Below the pieces are notes generated by a model that ran no database searches, had not been told where the DNA came from, and saw only the letters and a program-made list of their open reading frames with translations. The position numbers and the translations under genes were made by a program. A DNA stretch of 64,000 nucleotides from Gammaproteobacteria bacterium MedPE (GTDB taxonomy: Bacteria > Pseudomonadota > Gammaproteobacteria > Enterobacterales > Psychrobiaceae), in NCBI GenBank assembly GCA_001874365.1, contig MPDF01000001.1, positions 1-64,000 of the forward strand, read 5' to 3'. This document shows positions 7,735-15,442 of this stretch, in pieces; positions within the stretch are counted from its first letter, which is position 1, and the number at the start of each line of letters is the position of its first letter.

Positions 7735-10329
7735 ATGCCTCAAGATACAACACAATATTTAAAAGATTACACAACACCAGATTATTTAATTAGCGACATT
7801 GGACTCGAGTTTGAGCTTAATGAAACAGCGACTGTGGTAACGGCGACATCACAAGTCATTTGTCAACGCGCAGGTGAGCCACTAAAACTAGACGGTGAAG
7901 ATATCGAGTTACTGTCGGTGAGTATTAATCAACATTCACTTGAAGCCGGAGAGTATACTCTCGGCGATGGCGTATTGATTATCGAAGATGTACCGGATGC
8001 GTTTGAATTAATCATTGTTACGCAAATAAACCCAAGTGAAAACACTAAACTTGAAGGGTTGTATCTCGCCGGCGATTCATTTTGCACCCAATGTGAAGCA
8101 CAGGGCTTTAGACGAATAACCTACTATCTTGATCGCCCAGATGTGATGGCAACCTATACGACAAAAGTCATTGCAGATCGGGATAAATATCCATTTTTAT
8201 TAAGTAACGGTAACAAAATTGATAGTGGTGAGCTCAACGGAAATCGCCACTTTGCCATTTGGCAAGATCCTCATAAAAAACCAGCGTATCTTTTCGCACT
8301 CGTCGCTGGCGATTTTGATTTATTGACTGGTGAATACCAAACTAAGTCAGGGCGTAATGTTGCCTTAGAGTTTTTTGTTGATAAAGGCAACAAACAGAAA
8401 GCGACTTATGCACTGGGTGCACTGCAGCGCTCGATGAAATGGGACGAAGATCGTTTTGGCCTAGAATATGACCTAGATATTTATATGGTTGTAGCCGTTG
8501 ATTTCTTTAATATGGGGGCAATGGAGAATAAAGGGCTCAACGTCTTTAATAGTAAATATGTACTGGCAGATAAAGAAAGCGCGACGGATAAAGACTTCCA
8601 TGGAATTGAATCCGTTATTGGTCACGAATACTTTCACAATTGGACAGGAAACCGAATTACCTGTCGCGATTGGTTCCAATTGAGTTTAAAAGAAGGATTG
8701 ACTGTTTTTCGCGATCAGGAATTTAGTGCTGATTTAGGCTCTCGTGCGGTTAATCGTATTGATGCAGTTAAAATCATTCGCTCTCATCAATTTAGCGAAG
8801 ATGCTAGCCCTATGGCGCATCCAATTCGCCCTGAGGCGGTGATGGAGATGAATAATTTTTACACGGTGACGGTGTACAACAAAGGCGCCGAAGTTATCCG
8901 AATGATTCATACACTACTTGGCGAAGATAGGTTTCAAGCAGGTATGCGTGAATACGTTTCTCAATTTGACGGCATGGCTGTCACTTGTGATGACTTTGTC
9001 AATGCAATGGCGACGGGATCTGGTGTCGATTTGACTCAGTTTAAACGTTGGTATCAGCAAAAGGGCACACCAACAGTTACATCGACACAAGTATATGATC
9101 CGATACACCGTCAATTGACGCTAACCTTAGTACAAGAATTTACGGGTGATACTACTAATGCACCTTTGCATATTCCTATTAATATTGAATTAATCAGCCA
9201 AACTGGCGAAATTTTGTCAGGTAAAAATAGTCCTCGAACATTAGAGCTAATTGATACCAAGCAGTCGTTTATTTTTGATGATATTGAACAAGGCTCTATT
9301 GCTGTATTGCTTGGTGACTTTTCAGCACCGATAAAGCTTAAAGGCGCTCAGACTTCTGATGATTTAGTGCATATTTTATCCTATAGTCGTAACGACTTTT
9401 CGCGATGGGATAGTGCACAGCAGTTATTGACGAATGTTATTCTAGACAACAGTAAACAAACTCAAATGAGTATTGATGCTCAGTTGCTCGAAGCGGTTAA
9501 TATTGTGTTGAATGATAATGATAGTGACCCAGCGCTGATTGCACTGGCATTAGAACTTCCTGCGGACATGGCGCTGTTTGAACTTGAAACACCCATCAAT
9601 GTTGATGGGCTGCTTAACGCTAAGAAATTTGTTAAACAACAAATAGCGCTACATTGTGCACAAGCATTGCAATTGCGCTATGAACATTGTGTCAAAGAAC
9701 TCCTGTTGACTACATCAAATGCAAGCGCACTGCGATCGTTAAAAATGGTGTTGATGAGTTATTTATGTGCTCCAGCAACACCCGCAAGTACGGAATATAT
9801 GGACGGTGAGATTTCACAGCAATTTGCTGATGCACAAGAAATGACTGAGTCCATTAATGCGTTGACTCTCGCTAGTCAATATCAATTACCTTGTTTCGAA
9901 ACATTATCTGATGCATTTTCCAACCGATGGCACGACAATGGTTTAGTCATGGATAAATGGTTTATGACTATTGGCCAATGGCCGGCAAGCGATGTATTAA
10001 ATCGAATGGCTGATGCGATGGGTAGACCGAGTTTTAGTTGGCAAAATCCGAATCGAGTGCGCAGTTTGATTGGTGCATTTGCGCAGGGCAATGCCAAACA
10101 ATTTCATCAACTAGATGGCAGTGGTTATCGCTATTTAACGCAGCAATTAATCAAACTTAATGACATTAACCCACAAATAGCAGCACGTTTAATTACACCG
10201 TTACTGTCATGGCATAAGTTTGATAGCACGCGAAGTGCTCTGATGAAATCTGAGTTAACTACCTTGTCTAAGTTACCAACGCTGTCAAAAGATTTGCTCG
10301 AGAAAGTAACGTTAAGTTTGAGTCAATAA
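7735..10329 (+). CDS. pepN: Aminopeptidase N (M1 zinc metallopeptidase)
   Basis: An 864-residue M1 aminopeptidase that removes N-terminal residues from peptides in the cytoplasm. Counting from the ATG at 7735, the exopeptidase motif GAMEN is at 261-265 and the zinc site HEYFH at 297-301, with the third ligand Glu320. As far as I recall, these numbers are identical to E. coli PepN. An upstream in-frame ATG at 7708 lies at the end of the preceding terminator, while AGGGAAGG (7724-7731) sits just before 7735, which fixes the start. The DUF2835 gene follows after 13 bp and is probably co-transcribed. Alteromonadales genomes commonly keep pepN and DUF2835 upstream of gdhB-pyrD. Confidence 0.95.
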   Translation: MPQDTTQYLKDYTTPDYLISDIGLEFELNETATVVTATSQVICQRAGEPLKLDGEDIELLSVSINQHSLEAGEYTLGDGVLIIEDVPDAFELIIVTQINPSENTKLEGLYLAGDSFCTQCEAQGFRRITYYLDRPDVMATYTTKVIADRDKYPFLLSNGNKIDSGELNGNRHFAIWQDPHKKPAYLFALVAGDFDLLTGEYQTKSGRNVALEFFVDKGNKQKATYALGALQRSMKWDEDRFGLEYDLDIYMVVAVDFFNMGAMENKGLNVFNSKYVLADKESATDKDFHGIESVIGHEYFHNWTGNRITCRDWFQLSLKEGLTVFRDQEFSADLGSRAVNRIDAVKIIRSHQFSEDASPMAHPIRPEAVMEMNNFYTVTVYNKGAEVIRMIHTLLGEDRFQAGMREYVSQFDGMAVTCDDFVNAMATGSGVDLTQFKRWYQQKGTPTVTSTQVYDPIHRQLTLTLVQEFTGDTTNAPLHIPINIELISQTGEILSGKNSPRTLELIDTKQSFIFDDIEQGSIAVLLGDFSAPIKLKGAQTSDDLVHILSYSRNDFSRWDSAQQLLTNVILDNSKQTQMSIDAQLLEAVNIVLNDNDSDPALIALALELPADMALFELETPINVDGLLNAKKFVKQQIALHCAQALQLRYEHCVKELLLTTSNASALRSLKMVLMSYLCAPATPASTEYMDGEISQQFADAQEMTESINALTLASQYQLPCFETLSDAFSNRWHDNGLVMDKWFMTIGQWPASDVLNRMADAMGRPSFSWQNPNRVRSLIGAFAQGNAKQFHQLDGSGYRYLTQQLIKLNDINPQIAARLITPLLSWHKFDSTRSALMKSELTTLSKLPTLSKDLLEKVTLSLSQ

Positions 10330-10342
10330 GAGCGGTAGTGCG

Positions 10343-10564
10343 ATGAACAAATACTATTTTTCATTGAATCTCAGCTATGAACGTTTTTTGCCATTTTACC
10401 AAGGACAGGTTGATACTGTTCAAGTTATTGATGATGCTGGAAGGCGAATTGACATTCCTGCAAAGCACTTTAGACAATTCTTAACACGCGATGGAATTTT
10501 TGGAAGATTTGAGCTAATTACTCAGGTTGATGGAAAATTTATCACACTCAATAGAATTTATTAG
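10343..10564 (+). CDS. DUF2835 family small protein
   Basis: A 73-residue protein of the DUF2835 family, recognised by YYFSLNLSYERFLPFYQGQVD at its N-terminus and the central PAKHFRQFLTRDGIFGRFEL. The function of the family is unknown. It has no signal peptide or membrane segment, so it is probably cytoplasmic. The LRRFL-like centre and basic patches could suit nucleic-acid binding, but that is only a guess. It begins 13 bp after the pepN stop, a linkage seen in other Alteromonadales, so it is very likely part of the pepN transcript. Confidence 0.85.
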   Translation: MNKYYFSLNLSYERFLPFYQGQVDTVQVIDDAGRRIDIPAKHFRQFLTRDGIFGRFELITQVDGKFITLNRIY

Positions 10565-10657
10565 AGTATTTACTTTAAACGGTAGTGCGAATTAGCAACA
10601 TGGTAATTAAACAAGGGTGATTTATTTTACTCTTTTATTACAATGCCTTAACTAAAA

Positions 10658-10703
10658 AAATGCGGCGATTTCTCAGAAAATGGAGATCGCTGCATTTTTT
10701 TTT
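10658..10703 (+). terminator. Terminator after pepN-DUF2835
   Basis: AAATGCGGCGATTTC pairs with GAGATCGCTGCATTT (two imperfect positions, one a G-U wobble), followed by a run of nine or more T. It is the only good terminator after the pepN-DUF2835 unit. Confidence 0.8.
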
Positions 10704-10812
10704 AAATGTCGGGTTAGGTTTTTTGCTCTATTTCTTAGAAAACTTTAGATAAATCAATCAAAACATCGGTTGCAGGGGGCGTTTATTTACTGTAAAAATT
10801 AGTGTTAGCTGA

Positions 10813-10838
10813 TTATGTTAGTGAAAAAACTAACATAA
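10813..10838. promoter_or_regulatory. 10-bp inverted repeat upstream of the DUF1302 gene
   Basis: TTATGTTAGT, a GAAAAA spacer and ACTAACATAA form a perfect 10-bp inverted repeat about 45 bp before the start codon. It is AT-rich and has no T-run after it, so it is more like an operator for a TetR- or LysR-size dimer than a terminator. No regulator gene lies next to the cassette. Confidence 0.45.
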
Positions 10839-10882
10839 ATTAAAAATAACAATAATCCTAAATGGAAAGTGGAGAAAGCTAC

Positions 10883-12940
10883 ATGAACGTGTTTAAAAAA
10901 TCCGTGCTAGCCGTCGGTATAGGTGCTGCAATGGCAGCGCTAACTGCACCCAGTGCGCAAGCAGTAACTTTCAACTGGGGCGATATCGAGGGTAGTTTTA
11001 ACTCTACTTTCTCATATGGTAGCTCTTGGCGTGTTGAGAAACGCGATTTTGATAATCAAGTTGGTATCGTAAATAATCCGAACAACGGCTTGGATTGGTC
11101 TGGATACACCGCATTTGGAAATACCAAATATCTTCCTTCAGAATTATTTGCCCAAGACGGCTCGTATTCAAGTAATGGTGATTTGGCAAATTTAGCGTGG
11201 TCAAAAGGCGATGCATTTAGCCAAGTTGTTAAAGGCTTGCACGAGCTAGACTTACGTTATGAAAACTACGGCGTATTTATTCGCGGTATGTACTTTCATG
11301 ATTTTGCGTTAGACGGCGATATTGATTACCAGCGTGAGTTACAAATTGATGGCCAAGATCGTGGTATCGATCTTTGTCGTGACAAGACGGCAGATGAGCG
11401 CTTTTGTTCGGACATTCGTCTATTAGATGCTTACTTCAGCGCAGATTGGGACTTTGGTGAAACACCTGTATCGTTCCGTATTGGTCAGCAAGTCATTAGC
11501 TGGGGTGAAAGTGCATTAATCTCACACGGTATTTCAACGATTAACGCCGTAGATTTGGGTCGATTACGTACCCCTGGCGCTGAACTAAAAGAAGCATTCA
11601 TTCCTCAAGGTATGGCGTGGGTTTCTGCGGGTTTAACTGAAAACCTATCGATGGAAGCGTATTACCAATATGAATGGCAAGGTACGGTTGTCCCTGCTGC
11701 TGGTACTTATTTCGCGTCGAATGATTTTGTTGCCGGTGGTGGTAAATATAGTGCGATTCAATTGGGCTTCAACGGAAACCCTGATATCGATGGTGATTTC
11801 CTGATTTCAGAATTGAATAAACTCAGTGGTATGGTTGCGTCTGGTCAAGTCCCGGCCGAAACACTCGGCGAACTTATGTTGGCCTATCCAACGAAAGTAG
11901 CGATTAGAAGTAATGACATCAAGCCTGAAGATGGCGGTCAATACGGTGTTAAATTTGCGTATCAATTTGATGAAGCAGAACTTGCATTTTACTACATGAA
12001 TTATCACAGCCGCCGCCCATTAATCTCGGGTCAAGCGTCTAACTTTACTGCAGCCGCTATTCAACATGATCTCGGTGTGCTGGGTGCCAATGCTGGTAAC
12101 GTAGATTACGATACACTTGAAGAACTAGATACGTTTACTAAGGCAAAAATTGTATTTCCTGAAGACATTAAACTGTACGGTTTAAGCTTTAACACGGTAT
12201 TAGGCGAAACATCCTTTGCTGGTGAAGTTTCTCACCGCCAAGATGAAGCGCTTCAAATTGATGATGTAGAGTTATTGTTTGCTGCGATGCCTCAACAATT
12301 AGCAAACGCTGGTTTACGTCCTGATTTGGATGGAATTTCACAAATGGAAGGTCTAACCTATCCATTTAAAGAAGGCGATACGGTACCACCTGGCGCGCTT
12401 GCCAACGGTTACGTATTAGTTGACACAACGCAAGCACAGTTCAATCTGGCACATTTATTTGGTCCAACATTAGGGGCAGATAATCTAACATTGTTCGGTG
12501 AATTTGGTGCTGTGTGGATCCATGATATGCCTGATCAAGACGTGCTACGTCTAAATGGTCCTAATACGGCGCGTTCTGGTGGTAACCCAGATATGCCAGG
12601 CGTTATCCAATTAATTCATAATGGTCCAGAAACGAATCCATTCCCAACAGACTTTGCATGGGGTTATCGTTTAGTAGCAAAAACTGACCATAACAACGTA
12701 TTTGACGGTGTTAACGCGTCAGTTAAATTGGTGTTCTCACATGACGTGAAAGGTATTACACCTGACCCAATTTTCTTATTCACTGAAGGCTCGAAATCAA
12801 TGGCCGCTTCTGTAGATTTTGAATATCAAAATCGTTGGACAGCGTCGTTTGGTTATAATTCTTTCTGGGGTGGTAAAGGCACCATCAATACCATGGAAGA
12901 TAAAGACTTCGTATCATTTAGCATTAAATATTCAATCTAA
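10883..12940 (+). CDS. DUF1302 family outer-membrane beta-barrel protein
   Basis: A 685-residue DUF1302 protein. A clear signal peptide (MNVFKKSVLAVGIGAAMAAL, cleavage after SAQA) is followed by a sequence of alternating amphipathic strands with many aromatic residues. It ends in DFVSFSIKYSI, which fits an outer-membrane barrel. GGAGAAAG lies just before the ATG at 10883, so the in-frame ATG at 10862 is not used. It is the first gene of a cassette with DUF1329 (15 bp downstream), a YCF48-type propeller and an MMPL pump. This set recurs in Pseudomonas, Marinobacter and Alteromonadales. It presumably forms the outer-membrane pore or acceptor of that system. The substrate is unknown. Confidence 0.85.
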   Translation: MNVFKKSVLAVGIGAAMAALTAPSAQAVTFNWGDIEGSFNSTFSYGSSWRVEKRDFDNQVGIVNNPNNGLDWSGYTAFGNTKYLPSELFAQDGSYSSNGDLANLAWSKGDAFSQVVKGLHELDLRYENYGVFIRGMYFHDFALDGDIDYQRELQIDGQDRGIDLCRDKTADERFCSDIRLLDAYFSADWDFGETPVSFRIGQQVISWGESALISHGISTINAVDLGRLRTPGAELKEAFIPQGMAWVSAGLTENLSMEAYYQYEWQGTVVPAAGTYFASNDFVAGGGKYSAIQLGFNGNPDIDGDFLISELNKLSGMVASGQVPAETLGELMLAYPTKVAIRSNDIKPEDGGQYGVKFAYQFDEAELAFYYMNYHSRRPLISGQASNFTAAAIQHDLGVLGANAGNVDYDTLEELDTFTKAKIVFPEDIKLYGLSFNTVLGETSFAGEVSHRQDEALQIDDVELLFAAMPQQLANAGLRPDLDGISQMEGLTYPFKEGDTVPPGALANGYVLVDTTQAQFNLAHLFGPTLGADNLTLFGEFGAVWIHDMPDQDVLRLNGPNTARSGGNPDMPGVIQLIHNGPETNPFPTDFAWGYRLVAKTDHNNVFDGVNASVKLVFSHDVKGITPDPIFLFTEGSKSMAASVDFEYQNRWTASFGYNSFWGGKGTINTMEDKDFVSFSIKYSI

Positions 12941-12955
12941 CGGGTGCACAATAAT

Positions 12956-14311
12956 ATGAAAAAATTAACCCTTATTACAGCCATGACTCTTGCTCTTAGC
13001 GCACAAGCTAACGCGGCAGTGACTAGCGAAGAAGCGGCGAAACTTAAAAAAGAACTAACCCCTGTAGGCGCGACACGTGCTGGAAACGCAGATGGTTCAA
13101 TTCCTGCTTGGACTGGTGGTATTACTAAACCAGTGGCTGGCTACTCAAAAGGTGATCACCACCCTGATCCATTTGCGGCGGACAAAGTTTCCTTTACGAT
13201 TACTGCATCTAATTTGGACCAGTACAAAGACAACTTAACGCCGGGTCAAGTTAAACTTTTTGAAACGTACCCTGATACATTCAAAATGCATGTTTACCCT
13301 ACACGCCGTAGTGCGTCAATGCCGCAAAGCGTTTATGATGCAATCGCTGATAATGCGACTAAAGCTGAGTTAATTCTTGGTGGTAACGGTATTAGCAATG
13401 CTGTACTTGGTGTTCCATTTCCAATTCCTACGACGGGTTTAGAAGTGATCTGGAATCACATTACTCGTTACCGTGGTGAAAAAGCAGAAATTGTGTCGTC
13501 TCAAGTAGCACCGACAGCGTCTGGTGATTTCACTATGATGGAAATGAAAAACAGTATTTTGTTTAAGTATACTGAGCCGGGCATGACGGCTGAAAAGCTT
13601 GCAGACGACAACATTGTGTTTAAGTTTAAGCAAGTTACTACTCAACCTGCACGTTTAGCGGGTACAGCGCTATTAGTGCACGAAACGCTTAACCAAGACA
13701 GTGAACCACGTAAAGCATGGACGTATAACACGGGTCAACGTCGTGTTCGTTTGGCACCAAATATTGCGTTTGACACGCCAGGAACAGCGACAGATGGACT
13801 GCGTACTACCGATGATTTCGATATGTACAACGGTTCTCCGTCACGTTATAACTGGAAATTGATCGGTAAGAAAGAAATTTATATTCCGTATAATTCGTAC
13901 AAATTGCACGCAAAAGGGTTAGATTATGATGATTTAATCAAGCCTGGTCACATTAACCAAGATTACGTTCGATATGAAAAACATCGCGTTTGGCAAGTTG
14001 AAGCGACATTAAAAGAAGGTATGCGTCATACTTATAAGAAACGTGTATTCTTTATCGATGAAGATAACTGGCAGGTATCAGTAGCAGATATTTATGATAA
14101 CCGTGATGAGTTGTATCGCGTAGCAATGGCGCATGAGCTAAACTACTACGAGTTACCTGCATCTTGGTCGACGTTAGATGTTTACTACGATTTACAAGCT
14201 CGTCGTTATTTAGCGCAAGGCTTAGATAATCACAGCAAAATGTATAATTTTGATGCGAAGCTATCTGATAAGAAATTTACTAAATCGGCGCTGCGCCGAG
14301 CTGGTCGATAA
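12956..14311 (+). CDS. DUF1329 family periplasmic/outer-membrane lipid-binding-like protein
   Basis: A 451-residue DUF1329 protein. Its signal peptide (MKKLTLITAMTLALSAQANA) is cleaved near ANAA, and the conserved N-terminal motif LTPVGATRAGNADGSIPAWTGG is typical of the family. DUF1329 proteins resemble LolB/LolA-type half-barrels that hold lipids, which suggests a periplasmic carrier. The ATG at 12956 is preferred over GTG at 12944 because it begins the signal peptide. It follows the DUF1302 gene by 15 bp and is co-transcribed with it. A hairpin with a short T-tract follows, so the next two genes may be expressed at a lower level. The lipid-carrier role is inference from fold similarity. 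Confidence 0.85.
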   Translation: MKKLTLITAMTLALSAQANAAVTSEEAAKLKKELTPVGATRAGNADGSIPAWTGGITKPVAGYSKGDHHPDPFAADKVSFTITASNLDQYKDNLTPGQVKLFETYPDTFKMHVYPTRRSASMPQSVYDAIADNATKAELILGGNGISNAVLGVPFPIPTTGLEVIWNHITRYRGEKAEIVSSQVAPTASGDFTMMEMKNSILFKYTEPGMTAEKLADDNIVFKFKQVTTQPARLAGTALLVHETLNQDSEPRKAWTYNTGQRRVRLAPNIAFDTPGTATDGLRTTDDFDMYNGSPSRYNWKLIGKKEIYIPYNSYKLHAKGLDYDDLIKPGHINQDYVRYEKHRVWQVEATLKEGMRHTYKKRVFFIDEDNWQVSVADIYDNRDELYRVAMAHELNYYELPASWSTLDVYYDLQARRYLAQGLDNHSKMYNFDAKLSDKKFTKSALRRAGR

Positions 14312-14344
14312 ATTGTCGGGTTTCGCAATTAAAAGATAAGAGTT

Positions 14345-14373
14345 AAGCCGGCTATATGCCGGCTTTAGTTTTT
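14345..14373 (+). terminator. Internal hairpin/attenuator between DUF1329 and YCF48 genes
   Basis: AAGCCGGC, a TATAT loop and GCCGGCTT form an 8-bp GC-rich stem followed by TAGTTTTT. It lies between cassette genes in one direction, so it probably acts as a partial terminator that sets higher expression of the first two genes. Confidence 0.65.
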
Positions 14374-14389
14374 ATTGAGGATAGAGAAG

Positions 14390-15436
14390 TTGTTTAAAAC
14401 AAAAAAACTAATATTGACAGTTGTATTAGCAGGTCTGACAAGTACATGGTCACTTGTTAGTTCAGCCCAGGAAGTATCAGAAATTAAACAGGTGTTTACA
14501 TCTCAACCAGCGATGTTAGCAAAGAATGCGCCCGTTATGGCTATTGCTAGTAATGGTCAAGAGATGGTCGCGGTCGGTGAACGTGGTCATGTCTTAACCA
14601 ATAATGGTGTCGACGATTGGTCACAAGTGATCATTGACACTGATGTACTGTTAACTGATGTTGAATTTTATGGCGATAAGTCTGGATGGAGTGTTGGACA
14701 CGACGCGACGATATTACATACCACAGACGGTGGCAGTTCTTGGCAAATCCAGCAACAAATTCCAGAACTTGATAGGCCGCTATTAGATGTGAATTTTGTG
14801 AGTTCAACACAGGGGTTTGCCGTCGGCGCTTATGGCATGTTTTATAGTACGATTGATGGCGGTAAAACGTGGTCAAAGCAATTTTTAGAAAGCCTTTTAC
14901 CGGAAGATGATGTTGAGTATTTAGCGGAAGTTAAAGCAGAAAGTGAAGAGGATTATCAATTTGAAATCGCGTCTATTCTGCCACATTTTAATAAAATAGT
15001 GGCTTTAAAGAACCAAGGATTGATGTTGGTTGGTGAGCTTGGACTCATTGCATTTTCGAATGACTTAGGAAAAAGCTGGCAGCGAATTGATAATGTGTAT
15101 GAAGGTTCTTTTTTTACCGGATTACAGTTAACGTCAGGTGCGATTCTCGTCGGCGGATTACGAGGCAATATGTTTCGTTCATTTGACAATGGCGTTAATT
15201 GGTCGCGAGTTGACCTTGGAAATAGCAACAGTGTTAATGACATTTATCAGTTGAGAAACGGTGATGTGTTAGTGGCGCAAAATAACGGTACATTATTAAT
15301 CTCGACGGATGATGGACTCAGTTTTACCCAGCATAGTGTTCGTAAAGGACAGGACTTGATGGATATTCATCAATTTCACGACCAAGTTTGGTTAGCTGGT
15401 AGTAAAGGTTTAAAGGTAATGAAGGGTGTGAAGTAG
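14390..15436 (+). CDS. YCF48/BNR-type beta-propeller protein (exported)
   Basis: A 348-residue exported protein related to the photosystem II assembly factor YCF48 and BNR/Asp-box propellers. The Asp-box-like repeats are visible: TDGGSSWQ, IDGGKTWSK, NDLGKSWQR, FDNGVNWSR and TDDGLSF. A signal peptide runs from the start to about SSAQE. The start is probably the TTG at 14390 with GAGG nine bases upstream; a TTG at 14375 is the alternative. It ends 6 bp before the MMPL gene. In this cassette it may scaffold pump and outer-membrane components in the periplasm, which is inference. It has nothing to do with photosynthesis here. Confidence 0.82.
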   Translation: MFKTKKLILTVVLAGLTSTWSLVSSAQEVSEIKQVFTSQPAMLAKNAPVMAIASNGQEMVAVGERGHVLTNNGVDDWSQVIIDTDVLLTDVEFYGDKSGWSVGHDATILHTTDGGSSWQIQQQIPELDRPLLDVNFVSSTQGFAVGAYGMFYSTIDGGKTWSKQFLESLLPEDDVEYLAEVKAESEEDYQFEIASILPHFNKIVALKNQGLMLVGELGLIAFSNDLGKSWQRIDNVYEGSFFTGLQLTSGAILVGGLRGNMFRSFDNGVNWSRVDLGNSNSVNDIYQLRNGDVLVAQNNGTLLISTDDGLSFTQHSVRKGQDLMDIHQFHDQVWLAGSKGLKVMKGVK

Positions 15437-15442
15437 GTTAAC

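Larger units (their letters stand above)
10565..10882. other. Intergenic region between DUF2835 and the envelope cassette
   Basis: This 318-bp AT-rich gap has no credible gene. It holds the terminator at 10658-10703 and the long inverted repeat at 10813-10838 described separately. The remaining sequence is A/T-rich and could contain the cassette promoter, but no convincing -35/-10 pair stands out. Confidence 0.6.

Noticed and set aside
14390-15436. Photosystem assembly function for the YCF48-type gene
   Set aside because: There are no photosynthesis genes, and the context is an envelope transport cassette; only the propeller fold is shared.
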